A stretch of DNA of 64,000 bases from Malaciobacter marinus (GCF_003544855.1 NZ_CP032101.1:1488001-1552000), one strand, 5' to 3'. Positions 9,282 through 18,240 are shown, counted from the stretch's first letter. Notes: generated by a model not told the origin, from the letters alone. A program made the numbers and translations.

Positions 9282-10124
9282 CTAATAAGTCATTGTTTTA
9301 TGGCTAATACCAAGCATTTTAAAAGACTCTTTTATATTACTTAATATAATCTCTTGTGTTTTTGCTAACTCCAAAAGATTAAAATTCTCACCTTGTGTTA
9401 AAGAAGGAGTAATAAAAGATTCAAAACTATCACTTAAATCCTCTTTTATTTCAGTCATATCTTTAATATAGTGATTTCCACTAACCAAAAGAAGTGGTAC
9501 AATTTGAACTTTTTTAAAGCCTTTTTCTTTTATTTTTTCTTTTATTACATTATTTACTACAAAATAAGGGAAAGCCCCCTCTAAAGAGCAAGTAAAATTT
9601 CTTTTGTCAATCATTTCTAATAATGAACTTGTGTAATTTATAGAATCAATTCCGATAGTATTTAATTTTGGTGTTCCATGAATAATATATAAATTTGCAG
9701 TATCATCTTTACTTATTTGTTCATTTAAAGAAGTTAAAAAAGAAGTTGTATTTTTTGATGTTGTAAGTATTGCATTTGTAATTGCAAGGTTTGCCATAGA
9801 AAACTGCTTAAAGCCATCAACAATCTTTTTTAAAAACTCATGTTCATCAGTTGGATATATATTAACAGATACTATTACAACATGCTTAAAGCCTTGCATA
9901 TCAACATCAGCTAAAGTTTGAGGAAGATTTTTATAAACTTCTTTTTTCTTTTTCTTTAGAAGTTTTATTACCATTCTTGAAGAAAATGAGGTAAAAACCT
10001 CACAGTCTGGATATGTTTGTTTTACTTTATCTTCTAAATCTAAATACTTTTGTTGTTCTATTACTGAACCAAAACAAGCTAAAACAATAGCTCTTTTTCT
10101 ATTATAGTGTCTAAATCTTTTCAT
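9282..10124 (-). CDS. cbiK: Sirohydrochlorin cobaltochelatase
   Basis: A 280-residue CbiK chelatase which inserts Co2+ into sirohydrochlorin, the entry step to the anaerobic B12 pathway. IVLACFGS at the start and metal-site candidates H149 (IIHG), E182 (LEGAFP) and H218 (LLLVSGNHYIKDM) correspond in order to the His-Glu-His set known in Salmonella CbiK. H95 lies in PTDEHEF. There is no periplasmic signal peptide, so it is the cytoplasmic form. It lies three bases behind cbiM, coupling cobalt uptake and insertion. Confidence 0.9.
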   Translation of the reverse strand: MKRFRHYNRKRAIVLACFGSVIEQQKYLDLEDKVKQTYPDCEVFTSFSSRMVIKLLKKKKKEVYKNLPQTLADVDMQGFKHVVIVSVNIYPTDEHEFLKKIVDGFKQFSMANLAITNAILTTSKNTTSFLTSLNEQISKDDTANLYIIHGTPKLNTIGIDSINYTSSLLEMIDKRNFTCSLEGAFPYFVVNNVIKEKIKEKGFKKVQIVPLLLVSGNHYIKDMTEIKEDLSDSFESFITPSLTQGENFNLLELAKTQEIILSNIKESFKMLGISHKTMTY

Positions 10125-10127
10125 TAA

Positions 10128-10808
10128 TTACTTCACGCTATTATATAATCTTGCTTCAACATAAGCACTTGATTTTAATGTATTTAAACTTTTTGCACCT
10201 GCAAGAACTGCTAAATCAATAAATGGTTCTAAAATAACAACACTCATATAAGCAAGAGCAAAACTCAATACAGAACTTAAGTTTTCAATACCAAAACCTT
10301 GTCCATAAAGTGCCCAAAAGGCAACCCAAGAAACAATTCCACCTTGATACATAACTGAAAGTTTTAAAGCATCTTTATATTTTATATCTTTATATGCTGT
10401 TTTTTTAGGAATAATTTTATTAGCAATATACATCATTGCAAATAAAGGCATTAATAAAGTAGTTACATTTATAGTATATTGAGGTAAATCAAATGGTGCA
10501 AAAAATAAGCCTTGAATTAATAAACCAAAAGCTAAACCAAAAGCAGTAGGTGCAGCTCCAAAGATTAAAAACAGTGTTGAACCTAAAATAAGATGTACTT
10601 CTGAAACACCTACTCCATGATGAGGTAAAAGCTCAAAAAACATAAATACAAAAACCGTAGCTAAAACAGTTTTTACAATTGTAGGTAAAAATCCACTTTG
10701 TTTAATACTATTGATTGCTAATTTTGTAGCAATACCAAATGAAACGGCAGCCGTTCCATAACTTAAAACCATTTTTGCGCCTTGCACAACTCCTGCTTCT
10801 ATATGCAT
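10128..10808 (-). CDS. cbiM: Cobalt ECF transporter substrate-capture protein
   Basis: A 226-residue membrane protein. ATG at 10808 is chosen (an upstream in-frame start at 10838 is possible) because CbiM/NikM proteins need an N-terminal Met-His, whose amino group and His2 bind the metal; here the protein starts MHIEAGVVQG, with AAAGGA just upstream. About seven hydrophobic segments. His residues in LLPHHGVGVSEVH fit metal handling. Genes for CbiN, CbiQ and CbiO are not adjacent and not in the window, so it is either a solo CbiM or borrows an ECF module elsewhere. Confidence 0.85.
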   Translation of the reverse strand: MHIEAGVVQGAKMVLSYGTAAVSFGIATKLAINSIKQSGFLPTIVKTVLATVFVFMFFELLPHHGVGVSEVHLILGSTLFLIFGAAPTAFGLAFGLLIQGLFFAPFDLPQYTINVTTLLMPLFAMMYIANKIIPKKTAYKDIKYKDALKLSVMYQGGIVSWVAFWALYGQGFGIENLSSVLSFALAYMSVVILEPFIDLAVLAGAKSLNTLKSSAYVEARLYNSVK

Positions 10809-10867
10809 AGATAGTCCTTTATTGTATATAAATTTCAATTATGAAATATTTGTATGTTAAGTAATGA

Positions 10868-11056
10868 TTATTTTGTTAATAATAGTAAAATTTGGGATTT
10901 TTTTGGTGGGTCTAAAGAGTTTATTTCGTTTTCATAAGCTCTTTTGTGGTATAAATTATTATTAGTTTCTGCTGTACATAATTTATTAATTGTCGAGAAC
11001 ATCGCAATTGTTGACAATTTAAAATAACGCTTATTATACCCTCTAAGATTTTTCAT
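10868..11056 (-). CDS. Doubtful small leader ORF upstream of cbiM
   Basis: A 62-codon ATG frame fills most of the 286-bp cbiM-cbiA divergent intergenic region. No clear ribosome binding site precedes it, and a TATAAT (11033-11038, minus strand) that could be the cbiM promoter lies inside it, so it may not be transcribed from its start. Like the ORF ahead of btuB it starts with MK, is basic and contains an Arg-x-Tyr near the N-terminus. Kept as low-confidence because both B12 transport genes have such a frame. Confidence 0.2.
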   Translation of the reverse strand: MKNLRGYNKRYFKLSTIAMFSTINKLCTAETNNNLYHKRAYENEINSLDPPKKSQILLLLTK

Positions 11057-11072
11057 AGCTAAATTTTAGCTA
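11033..11072 (-). promoter_or_regulatory. Candidate cbiM/cbiA divergent control region with 17-bp palindrome
   Basis: A perfect palindrome with eight-base arms around one base (TAGCTAAA-T-TTTAGCTA) spans 11056-11072. On the minus strand a TATAAT lies at 11033-11038, placing the palindrome across the -35 position of a putative cbiM promoter and 22 bp upstream of the cbiA start codon. This geometry would suit a repressor acting on both operons. The site is seen in sequence; its regulator and function are inference. Confidence 0.35.
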
Positions 11073-11094
11073 AAATTTTTTATAAAGAGGTAAA

Positions 11095-12363
11095 ATGAAA
11101 GCTTTTGTAATATCTGCTATTGCATCAAATCAAGGTAAAACTATTTTAACTACTGCATTACTTTATAATTACAGAAAAAGTGTGCGTCCTTTCAAAATAG
11201 GTCCAGATTATATAGACCCACAATTTCATAAAACTATTTGTGATACAAATTCAATAAATCTTGATACTTTTATGATGAATAAATCTCAAGTCAAATGGAT
11301 TTTTAATAAATATAACAATAAAGATATTTGTATTGTTGAGGGTGTAATGGGTTTTTATGATGGAATGGACAAAGCTTGTTCTGCTTATGATGTTTCAAAA
11401 CTTTTAAAAATACCTACTATTTTAATTCTTGATGCTAGTGGATCTTATATAACTATTAGTGCAGTTTTGAAAGGATTAAAAACTTATAAAAAAGACAATA
11501 CAATCAAAGCAATTGTATTAAATAATATTTCATCAAGTATGCATTATGAGTTAATAAAAAGACAAGTAAATGAAGATTTTGATGATATTGAAATTTTAGG
11601 ATGGATAGAAAAAAATCTTCCTTGCTTAAAAGATACACACTTAGGACTTGATTTAAATGATGCAAAAAAAGACACTTTACAAAAGCTATCAAAAGAAGTT
11701 TTAAAACATATAGATTTAGAAAAACTTCAAAAGATTTCAGTTTATACAAAAAAGAAAAATAATAATTATCCCTTTGAAAAAATTGAAAAAGTAAATAAAA
11801 AAGCAACTATTATAAAAGATGGGAATTTTTCATTTTTATATTATGATAACTTGAAAGTTTTAAAAGAGCTTTTCAATAAAGTGGAAATAGTTAACCCCAG
11901 TAAAGATGAACAAATAAGCAAAGATTCAGATTTTGTATATATCTTAGGGGGCTATATTGAAACACAAAAAGCATATGATAAGATTAAGAATTCAAAGAAT
12001 TTTAAAGACTCTTTATTAAGACATGTTAAAGATAAAAGGTACGTTTATGCTGAATGTGCTGGATTATTATTTCTTTCAAAAAATGTTGATGATAAGAAAA
12101 TGATGAATATTTTAGATGTTAGTTTTACCCTTACAAATAAAAGAAATCGATTAGGTTATTATTATAATCAAAAGGGATTAAAAGGTCATGCTTTTCACTA
12201 TACAAAACCAATTGATACTAAAAATGCAATTGATATTTTAAGCAAAAAAAAGAATTCTAAAGGAGAGTTTGGAGCTTGGAAAAAAGAGAATGTATATGGC
12301 ACATATTTACATACAATGTTTAGAAATAATTTAAATATATTGAAGGATTACTTTGGAATTTAA
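11095..12363 (+). CDS. cbiA: Cobyrinic acid a,c-diamide synthase
   Basis: A 422-residue glutamine amidotransferase. The P-loop SNQGKTILTT (11-20), PFKIGPDYIDPQFH and the later class I glutaminase motif YAECAGLLFLS with nucleophile C321 define CbiA/CobB, which amidates side chains a and c of cob(II)yrinate. The length is a little under typical (about 460). It opens the rightward corrin operon, with AAGAGG before the ATG. The stop overlaps the start region of cbiC. Confidence 0.9.
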   Translation: MKAFVISAIASNQGKTILTTALLYNYRKSVRPFKIGPDYIDPQFHKTICDTNSINLDTFMMNKSQVKWIFNKYNNKDICIVEGVMGFYDGMDKACSAYDVSKLLKIPTILILDASGSYITISAVLKGLKTYKKDNTIKAIVLNNISSSMHYELIKRQVNEDFDDIEILGWIEKNLPCLKDTHLGLDLNDAKKDTLQKLSKEVLKHIDLEKLQKISVYTKKKNNNYPFEKIEKVNKKATIIKDGNFSFLYYDNLKVLKELFNKVEIVNPSKDEQISKDSDFVYILGGYIETQKAYDKIKNSKNFKDSLLRHVKDKRYVYAECAGLLFLSKNVDDKKMMNILDVSFTLTNKRNRLGYYYNQKGLKGHAFHYTKPIDTKNAIDILSKKKNSKGEFGAWKKENVYGTYLHTMFRNNLNILKDYFGI

Positions 12364-13063
12364 AATGGAACAACCACCTATAAATTTAGGTGCAGATATC
12401 TCAAATAAATCATTTGAAATAATAAACAATGAACTAAAAGATTATGAAAAAATAGATGAGTTTACAAAAGAGCAACAAGAGGTAATAAGTAGATTAATTC
12501 ATACAACTACTTGCTTTGATGAAGTACTAAATAATATCTATTTTTCAAAAGATTCTATTAAAAAAGTACAAACATTGCTTTTAAATGAAGCAAAAATAAT
12601 AGTTGATGTAAATATGATAAAAGTTGGGCTTAGTGATTTTTACTTAAAAAAGTATGACAATGAAGTTATTTGTTATATAAATGAGTCTTTTACTTATGAA
12701 AATGCACAAAAAAATAAAACCACAAGAAGTTATGCAGCTGTAGTTGAAGCTATTAAAAGACATAAAGACAAACCACTAGTTCTTGTTTGTGGGAATGCTC
12801 CTACATTTATTTATGCAGCTATTAATACTTTAATAGAGCAAAAAGTAGATTTAAACAATGTTGCTTTATTACTATTTCCAGTTGGATTTGTAAATGTAGT
12901 TGAATCAAAAGCTTATGCAAGAAAATTTTGCGATACTTTTAATGTAGCTGGAATTATTATGCAAGGAAGATTTGGAAGTTCAACTATGAGTGTAGCCACA
13001 CTTCATGCTATTTATAAACTAATAAAAGATTATGATAAGGATGATAAATATAATGGAAAATAA
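12353..13063 (+). CDS. cbiC: Cobalt-precorrin-8 methylmutase
   Basis: CbiC moves the methyl group from C11 to C12 to give cobyrinic acid. The catalytic His is H50 in RLIHTTTCF, and LVCGNAPTFIYAA and LLFPVGFVNVVESK are family motifs. The TTG at 12353 is chosen because AAGGA lies five bases upstream; ATG at 12365 (giving MEQPPINLG) is the alternative with a weak RBS. The gene overlaps cbiA by 11 bases. Product 236 residues, slightly longer than CbiC of Salmonella (210), the extra being N-terminal. Confidence 0.9.
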   Translation: MEFKMEQPPINLGADISNKSFEIINNELKDYEKIDEFTKEQQEVISRLIHTTTCFDEVLNNIYFSKDSIKKVQTLLLNEAKIIVDVNMIKVGLSDFYLKKYDNEVICYINESFTYENAQKNKTTRSYAAVVEAIKRHKDKPLVLVCGNAPTFIYAAINTLIEQKVDLNNVALLLFPVGFVNVVESKAYARKFCDTFNVAGIIMQGRFGSSTMSVATLHAIYKLIKDYDKDDKYNGK

Positions 13064-13514
13064 AAAGCTATTTAATGCAATGGGAAGTGAAGTTGCTGAT
13101 GGTTTTACATGCAAACCAAAAAATTTTGATGCAAATAAGCCAATAATGCACTTAAAAACACAACTTTTTATTTGTGATGATGAAAGATGTGGAAAAGCTC
13201 ATAAAGATGAAAATATCGCTGCAACATTAAGAGAAGTATTAAAAGAGTTAAATCTATCAAAAGGAAAAGATAGAATCAAAATAGTTAGAACAGGATGTTT
13301 TGGAGCTTGTAGATTTAGAAGTGTTGCAAATATTTATGAAAATACTAAAATCAATGGGAATATTAATAACAATGGAATTTGGCTTAAAAATATTCATAAA
13401 TATGATAAAGATAAATGGAAAAGACTTTTTATTTCATTAAAAGAAAATAGAAATATTGATGAAATTGATGAGTTTGAACAAGTACCAATGAGTGATCCAA
13501 GTTTTTATAAATGA
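13053..13514 (+). CDS. Thioredoxin-like [2Fe-2S] protein of the B12 operon
   Basis: A 153-residue soluble protein, start taken as ATG 13053 (in-frame ATGs at 13032 and 13041 are possible; the frame overlaps cbiC). Four cysteines are arranged as C-x4-C (ICDDERCGKAH) and C-x3-C (TGCFGACRFR), the pattern of thioredoxin-fold [2Fe-2S] ferredoxins. The C-terminal part is charged. It lies between cbiC and cbiD in a gapless operon, so an electron-transfer or reductive role in corrin synthesis is likely, for example at the CbiJ or cobalt reduction step. Exact role unknown. Confidence 0.7.
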   Translation: MENKKLFNAMGSEVADGFTCKPKNFDANKPIMHLKTQLFICDDERCGKAHKDENIAATLREVLKELNLSKGKDRIKIVRTGCFGACRFRSVANIYENTKINGNINNNGIWLKNIHKYDKDKWKRLFISLKENRNIDEIDEFEQVPMSDPSFYK

Positions 13515-14536
13515 GAAACCAAAAAGTTTTAAGAAAAGGCTATACAACAGGTACACACACTGTTGCATCATTTAGAAGTTGTTTAGATACATTGCTTGTT
13601 ACAAATAAAGCGTGTATTACAAAAACAACAAAAATTGATAATGATGACTTAGATGTAACAAAAGGTTGTGAGATTATTGTAAGTTTAGACTTTTCTATTG
13701 AAAATTTTTTATTAAATCCTACATTTCAAAAAGCACAACTATTTAAATGTGAAACAAATAGTTTGGAAATTTATGCAGGAATTGGAGTTGGAGTAGTTAC
13801 AAAAAAAGGTTTAAAAGTTCCACCACCCTACCCAGCAATCAATCCTGCTCCTTTAAATGCGATACAAGACTATTTTAAGATAAAAACAAACAAGAGACAA
13901 CACTTACATTTAAAATGTTGTATAAGTGTTGTAAATGGACAAGAAATAGCTAAACAAACAGCTAATGCAAAAGTTGGTGTTCTTGAGGGTATTTCAATAT
14001 TAGGAACAACAGGAGTTGTAAAACCTGTTTCAAGTTCTGCTTATATTGATTCAGTTAAAACACAAATAGAGTTTGCCATACAAAATAGATATGAAACTAT
14101 CTATTTTACACTAGGTAATTCTGCTTTTAATATAGCTTGTTCAAAAGCAAATAAAGAAGCAATTATTGAAATAGGTAATTTTGTATATGATTCTATTGAA
14201 GTAGCAACAAATCAAAATGCAAAAGAAGTGATATTTTTATGTGGAATTGGGAAAATGACAAAAGTCTATCAAGGTTTTAAAAATACACATAATAGATTTG
14301 GTGTGATTGATTTTGATAAATTACAAGCTGATATAAAAAGAAATCTTAATTATGAAGTGGATATAGAAGCTACTTTAACCGTAAAAGGAATATCTCAAGA
14401 ACTTGAAAAAGCAGGTTTAGTAAAAGAGTTTTATGAGATGATAACATTAAAAGCAAATAAACAAATAAAAAAGTGGTTTAAAACTTCAAATGTAAAAGCC
14501 ATAATATTAGAAGAAAAAGAGGTTTTAGGATGGTAA
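13511..14536 (+). CDS. cbiD: Cobalt-precorrin-5B C1-methyltransferase
   Basis: A 341-residue CbiD. The hallmark LRKGYTTGTHTVAS near the N-terminus and GNSAFNIA, FLCGIGKMTKV in the second half are seen. CbiD is specific to the anaerobic pathway and methylates C1 during ring contraction. It overlaps the preceding gene by four bases and the next by seven. Typical length is about 360-380, so it is compact but complete. Confidence 0.9.
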   Translation: MRNQKVLRKGYTTGTHTVASFRSCLDTLLVTNKACITKTTKIDNDDLDVTKGCEIIVSLDFSIENFLLNPTFQKAQLFKCETNSLEIYAGIGVGVVTKKGLKVPPPYPAINPAPLNAIQDYFKIKTNKRQHLHLKCCISVVNGQEIAKQTANAKVGVLEGISILGTTGVVKPVSSSAYIDSVKTQIEFAIQNRYETIYFTLGNSAFNIACSKANKEAIIEIGNFVYDSIEVATNQNAKEVIFLCGIGKMTKVYQGFKNTHNRFGVIDFDKLQADIKRNLNYEVDIEATLTVKGISQELEKAGLVKEFYEMITLKANKQIKKWFKTSNVKAIILEEKEVLGW

Positions 14537-15693
14537 CTATTGCAGGAAATGGAATGGGAGAGTATGATTTTTCAAATCTTGATTTTGATATATCAAAATT
14601 TGATAAAGTTATTTGTGATTTAAATTTTTTAGAAGACGGTAAAAATATTCTAAAATTAAAATACAAACAAGCAAAAGAGTATATTTTGCAAAACTATGAA
14701 AAAGAAGAGATTTTATATGTAGTAACTGGTTCACCTTTATTTTATAGTGCAGGAACTATTATTGCAAAAAATTTACCAAAAAATAAAGTAAAAATCATAA
14801 ACAACACATCTTCAAAAAGCTATTTGTTAGAAAAACTATTTATTAGTGAAACAGATGTAAATACAATATCTTTACATGGAAGAGTTGATATTGATTTAAC
14901 TAAATTTTTACAAAATAAATATACTTTTATACTTTGTGATAAATCTACTATCTCAAGATTAAAAACTGCCCTATGCTATTTTGAAGCAAACTCTATTTCT
15001 ACTATACTTGGATATAAACTTGGATTTAATGAAGAGAAAATTGAAAAAATTGATTTATTAAATTTTGATGAGCATTTACTTGATTTAACAGCTCCTTTTG
15101 TTTTACTTATTAAAAAAGAGTTTAAAAATAAAAATATAATTAGTGAAGATATTGAGTTTGAAACACAAAGAGGAATGATTACAAAAAAATACAAAAGACA
15201 ACTTACTTTACAAAATCTAGATTTACAAGCAAATAATCTACTGTGGGATATTGGTGCAGGAAGTGGAAGTTGCGCAATAGAAGCTTTTAAAAGATATAAA
15301 GTAAAAACAATACTTTTTGAAAAAAATGAAACAAGAATAGATTTTATAAAACAGAATTTAAAAAATCATTATGTAATTGATACAAAACTTTTAAGTGGAG
15401 AAGCACAAGTTCTCTTTCAAACACTTAAAGAGACACCTCAAAGGATATTTGTAGGAGGTGGAGGAATTGAGGTTATAAAACAACTTCCAAAACTTTATGA
15501 AATATTAGATGAAAAAGGGATTTTATTGATAAATGCAATTACCTTAAAACATCTAAATCTTATGCTAACTGTTTTAAATGAAGCAAAGATTGAATATGAA
15601 GTTTACTCTATCTCTCTTACAACATATAAAGGTAAACTTGATTTAGTAGAGCCTGAAAGACAATTATTTCAAATAAAGGTAAATAAAAAATGA
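14530..15693 (+). CDS. cbiET: Fused cobalt-precorrin-7 C5-methyltransferase / C15-methyltransferase-decarboxylase
   Basis: A 387-residue fusion. The N-terminal half (about 1-195) is a CbiE methylase starting VTIAGNGMG with YVVTGSPLFYSAG. The C-terminal half (about 210-387) is CbiT: GMITKKYKRQLTL then the SAM motif LWDIGAGSGSCAIEAF. The enzyme methylates C5 and C15 and decarboxylates the C12 acetate side chain, as CobL does in the aerobic route. The fusion is common in this group. Coupled at both ends to cbiD and cbiF by overlaps. Confidence 0.9.
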   Translation: MVTIAGNGMGEYDFSNLDFDISKFDKVICDLNFLEDGKNILKLKYKQAKEYILQNYEKEEILYVVTGSPLFYSAGTIIAKNLPKNKVKIINNTSSKSYLLEKLFISETDVNTISLHGRVDIDLTKFLQNKYTFILCDKSTISRLKTALCYFEANSISTILGYKLGFNEEKIEKIDLLNFDEHLLDLTAPFVLLIKKEFKNKNIISEDIEFETQRGMITKKYKRQLTLQNLDLQANNLLWDIGAGSGSCAIEAFKRYKVKTILFEKNETRIDFIKQNLKNHYVIDTKLLSGEAQVLFQTLKETPQRIFVGGGGIEVIKQLPKLYEILDEKGILLINAITLKHLNLMLTVLNEAKIEYEVYSISLTTYKGKLDLVEPERQLFQIKVNKK

Positions 15694-16436
15694 TATATTT
15701 TATAGGTGCTGGATGTGGAGATCCAGATTTAGTTACAGTAAAAGCACAAAAAATACTTCAAAAAGCTGATGCTGTTTTATATACTGGTTCATTAGTTCCA
15801 AAAGAGGTTCTTTCTTGGTGCAAAGCTGATGCAATTATAGAAGATTCTCAAGGTATGAAATATCCTGAGATTTTTGCTTTTTTAAAAAAGCAAAAAGATA
15901 AAGTTGTAGCAAGAGTTCATACAGGCGATCCTTCTATTTACTCAACTATTGCAAAACAGATTGAGTTTTTACAAAAAGAAAATATATCATATGAAGTAAT
16001 ACCAGGAATTACAGCTGCTTTTGGAGCAGCTGCTAGTTTAGGAATTGAATATACAATTCCAGGAGTTTCACAAACCATGATTTTAACAAGAGTTGAAGGA
16101 AAAACACCAAATCCTGAAAGTCTTGAGAATATATTAGCTTGTAAAAACTCTTCGTTGGTATTTTATTTATCTATTTTACTTCTTGAAAAATTAAAGAAAA
16201 AAGCTTTGAAGTTAGGATATAGCAAAGATACACCTTGTTGGGTAGTTGAAAAAGCAACATGGAAAGAAGAACAAATTTTCAAAGGAACAATTTCAAATAT
16301 ACAAGAACAAGTATCTCATATAAAAGGTGTAGCACTAATTCTTTTGGGAGATTTTTTAAAACAAGAAGAGACTCAAGAATCACATTTGTATGTAAAACCA
16401 CTAGTTAAAGAGTTAAAGGCAGACAATGAGCAATAA
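15690..16436 (+). CDS. cbiF: Cobalt-precorrin-4 C11-methyltransferase
   Basis: A 248-residue methylase with IYFIGAGCGDPDLVTVKAQKIL at the N-terminus (GAGxGD motif), VLYTGSLVPKEVL, RVHTGDPSIYS and YEVIPGITAAFGAAASLGIEYT, all diagnostic for CbiF/CobM. It methylates C11. Length matches Salmonella CbiF (257). Four-base overlap with cbiET and eleven-base overlap with cbiG. Confidence 0.92.
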   Translation: MIYFIGAGCGDPDLVTVKAQKILQKADAVLYTGSLVPKEVLSWCKADAIIEDSQGMKYPEIFAFLKKQKDKVVARVHTGDPSIYSTIAKQIEFLQKENISYEVIPGITAAFGAAASLGIEYTIPGVSQTMILTRVEGKTPNPESLENILACKNSSLVFYLSILLLEKLKKKALKLGYSKDTPCWVVEKATWKEEQIFKGTISNIQEQVSHIKGVALILLGDFLKQEETQESHLYVKPLVKELKADNEQ

Positions 16437-17445
16437 ACTAAAGATTGCAGTTGTATCAATAAATCAACCAAGTTTAAATAGTGCTTGTGAACTTTTAAAA
16501 TACTTAGATGATTTTGAAGTTGATGTATATGGTAAAAAAGATTTAAATCATAATCTTTCAAATCTTATAATCTATGAAAAAATAGATACTGTATTAGAAA
16601 ATGCTTGGAAAAAATATGATGCAATTATTTGTATTTTAGCTATGGGAATTGTTGTAAGAAAGATTGCTCCTTTTTTAAAAAATAAGGCTACAGATCCTGC
16701 AATTATTGTTATGAGTATGGATTTAAGTAAGATTATTCCTCTTTTAAGTGGTCATATTGGTGGAGCAAATGAACTAAGTGACTTAATTGCTTCAAGAATT
16801 AAAGGGTGTATAAATTTTATCTCAACTGCAACAGATCAAACAAATACTTTTGCTTTTGATATATTTGCAAAGAAAAATAACTTTGAAATACAAAACCTAC
16901 AATGTTTAGCAAAAATCTCAAATGCATTATTAAACAATAAAGAAGTTGAAGTTAAAACTTATAAAAGCATCTTTGAAACAATCCCTGATAAAACAAATTT
17001 AAAAAGAGTAGATGAACAAAGTTTAGAACTTTGTGTAAATATAACTCCATTTTCGAACAAGAATCTAACTTTAAAACCAAAAGTTTATCTAGGAATGGGT
17101 TGTAATAAAAATACAACTTTTCAAGAAATTGAAAAAGCCTTTTTGTGCTTTTTAGATAAATACAACTTAAGCAAACATCAAATAGAAAATATAGCTTCAT
17201 TTGAAGCAAAAGCTGATGAGGTAGGACTTTTAGAATTTGCTTCAAAATATAGTTTTGATATAAAATTTTATAACAAAGAGCAAATAAACTCACTTCAAGC
17301 AGATTTTTCTCCATCACAAGCAACAAAGTTTTTTAATTTAAAAGGTGTAGCTGAGCCATCAGCAATTTTACTTTCAAAATATAAAGAACTAATACTAAAA
17401 AAAGAAGTATATAATAAAAAAATAACAATCGCAGGAGCAATTTAA
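16426..17445 (+). CDS. cbiG: Cobalt-precorrin-5A hydrolase
   Basis: A 339-residue CbiG, which opens the delta-lactone with loss of acetaldehyde, a step only in the anaerobic route. AIICILAMGIVVRKIAPFL and LLSGHIGGANELSDLIA in the N-terminal half, and the C-terminal VYLGMGCNKNTTFQEIEKA followed by GVAEPSAIL, are the family's hallmarks. The start overlaps cbiF, and cbiH follows two bases after the stop. Confidence 0.92.
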   Translation: MSNKLKIAVVSINQPSLNSACELLKYLDDFEVDVYGKKDLNHNLSNLIIYEKIDTVLENAWKKYDAIICILAMGIVVRKIAPFLKNKATDPAIIVMSMDLSKIIPLLSGHIGGANELSDLIASRIKGCINFISTATDQTNTFAFDIFAKKNNFEIQNLQCLAKISNALLNNKEVEVKTYKSIFETIPDKTNLKRVDEQSLELCVNITPFSNKNLTLKPKVYLGMGCNKNTTFQEIEKAFLCFLDKYNLSKHQIENIASFEAKADEVGLLEFASKYSFDIKFYNKEQINSLQADFSPSQATKFFNLKGVAEPSAILLSKYKELILKKEVYNKKITIAGAI

Positions 17446-17447
17446 AT

Positions 17448-18233
17448 ATGGCAAAAAGATTATATATAGTAAGTTCAGGAGCAGGAGGAACTTCATATAT
17501 CACACCAGAAGCAACAAAAGCAATAGAAAATAGTGAAGTTATAGTCTCATATAGTAAATATGCACGAGAACTAAAAGAGTTATTAAAAGAAAAAGAAGTT
17601 TATACATCAGGTATGACACATGAAATACAAAGATGTAATCAAGCAATACAATATGCAAAAAGTGGAAAAACAACTTCAATCATCTCAAACGGAGATGTCA
17701 ATGTATATGGAATGGCAACATTAATTGTTGAAATAATGGATGAAAAAGATTTATGGGATGAAATTGAACTTATTTCACTTCCTGGAGTTACTTCTTTTTT
17801 AGCAGCAGCTAGTAAAGCAGGAGCTCCTGTATCTCAAGACTTTTCTATTATTTCATTATCAGATAGATTAACAGATATAAATTTAATAGATAAAAGAGTA
17901 AAAGCAGCACTTGAATGTGATTTTGTTCTAGGAATTTATAATCCAAAATCAAAAAAAAGAATTAAACCATATCAAAATTTCTTAAAAGCTTTAGAAAATG
18001 GATATGAAAATAGAATTACAATAATTGCTTCAAATGTAGGAAGAGTAGAAAAAGAAAAAATCACAATAACAACTGCACAAGATTTAATAAACAAAGATAT
18101 AGAACATGAAGCTGTTTCAATGTCAACACTTATTATAATTTGTAATTCAAATTCAAAATTAACAAAAAATAATCAAGTCCTAACTCCAAGGGGATATTTA
18201 AATAAATATGAACTTGATGGAGAATTAAAATAA
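17448..18233 (+). CDS. cbiH: Cobalt-precorrin-3 C17-methyltransferase
   Basis: A 261-residue methylase: LYIVSSGAGGTSYITPEA at the start, VIVSYSKYARELKELL, SGMTHEIQRCNQAI, ISNGDVNVYGMA and LPGVTSFLAAASKAGAPVSQDF identify CbiH/CobJ, which methylates C17 and contracts the ring. Last gene of the rightward corrin operon; followed by a strong hairpin. CbiJ (precorrin-6A reductase) does not follow and is not elsewhere in the window. Confidence 0.92.
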   Translation: MAKRLYIVSSGAGGTSYITPEATKAIENSEVIVSYSKYARELKELLKEKEVYTSGMTHEIQRCNQAIQYAKSGKTTSIISNGDVNVYGMATLIVEIMDEKDLWDEIELISLPGVTSFLAAASKAGAPVSQDFSIISLSDRLTDINLIDKRVKAALECDFVLGIYNPKSKKRIKPYQNFLKALENGYENRITIIASNVGRVEKEKITITTAQDLINKDIEHEAVSMSTLIIICNSNSKLTKNNQVLTPRGYLNKYELDGELK

Positions 18234-18240
18234 ATATTGC

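Noticed and set aside
11504-11806. Minus-strand ORF of 100 codons inside cbiA
   Set aside because: Antisense shadow with Leu/Phe-rich composition typical of the reverse of AT-rich coding DNA.
16952-17326. Minus-strand ORF of 124 codons inside cbiG
   Set aside because: Antisense shadow of a clear gene; low-complexity Leu/Phe composition.
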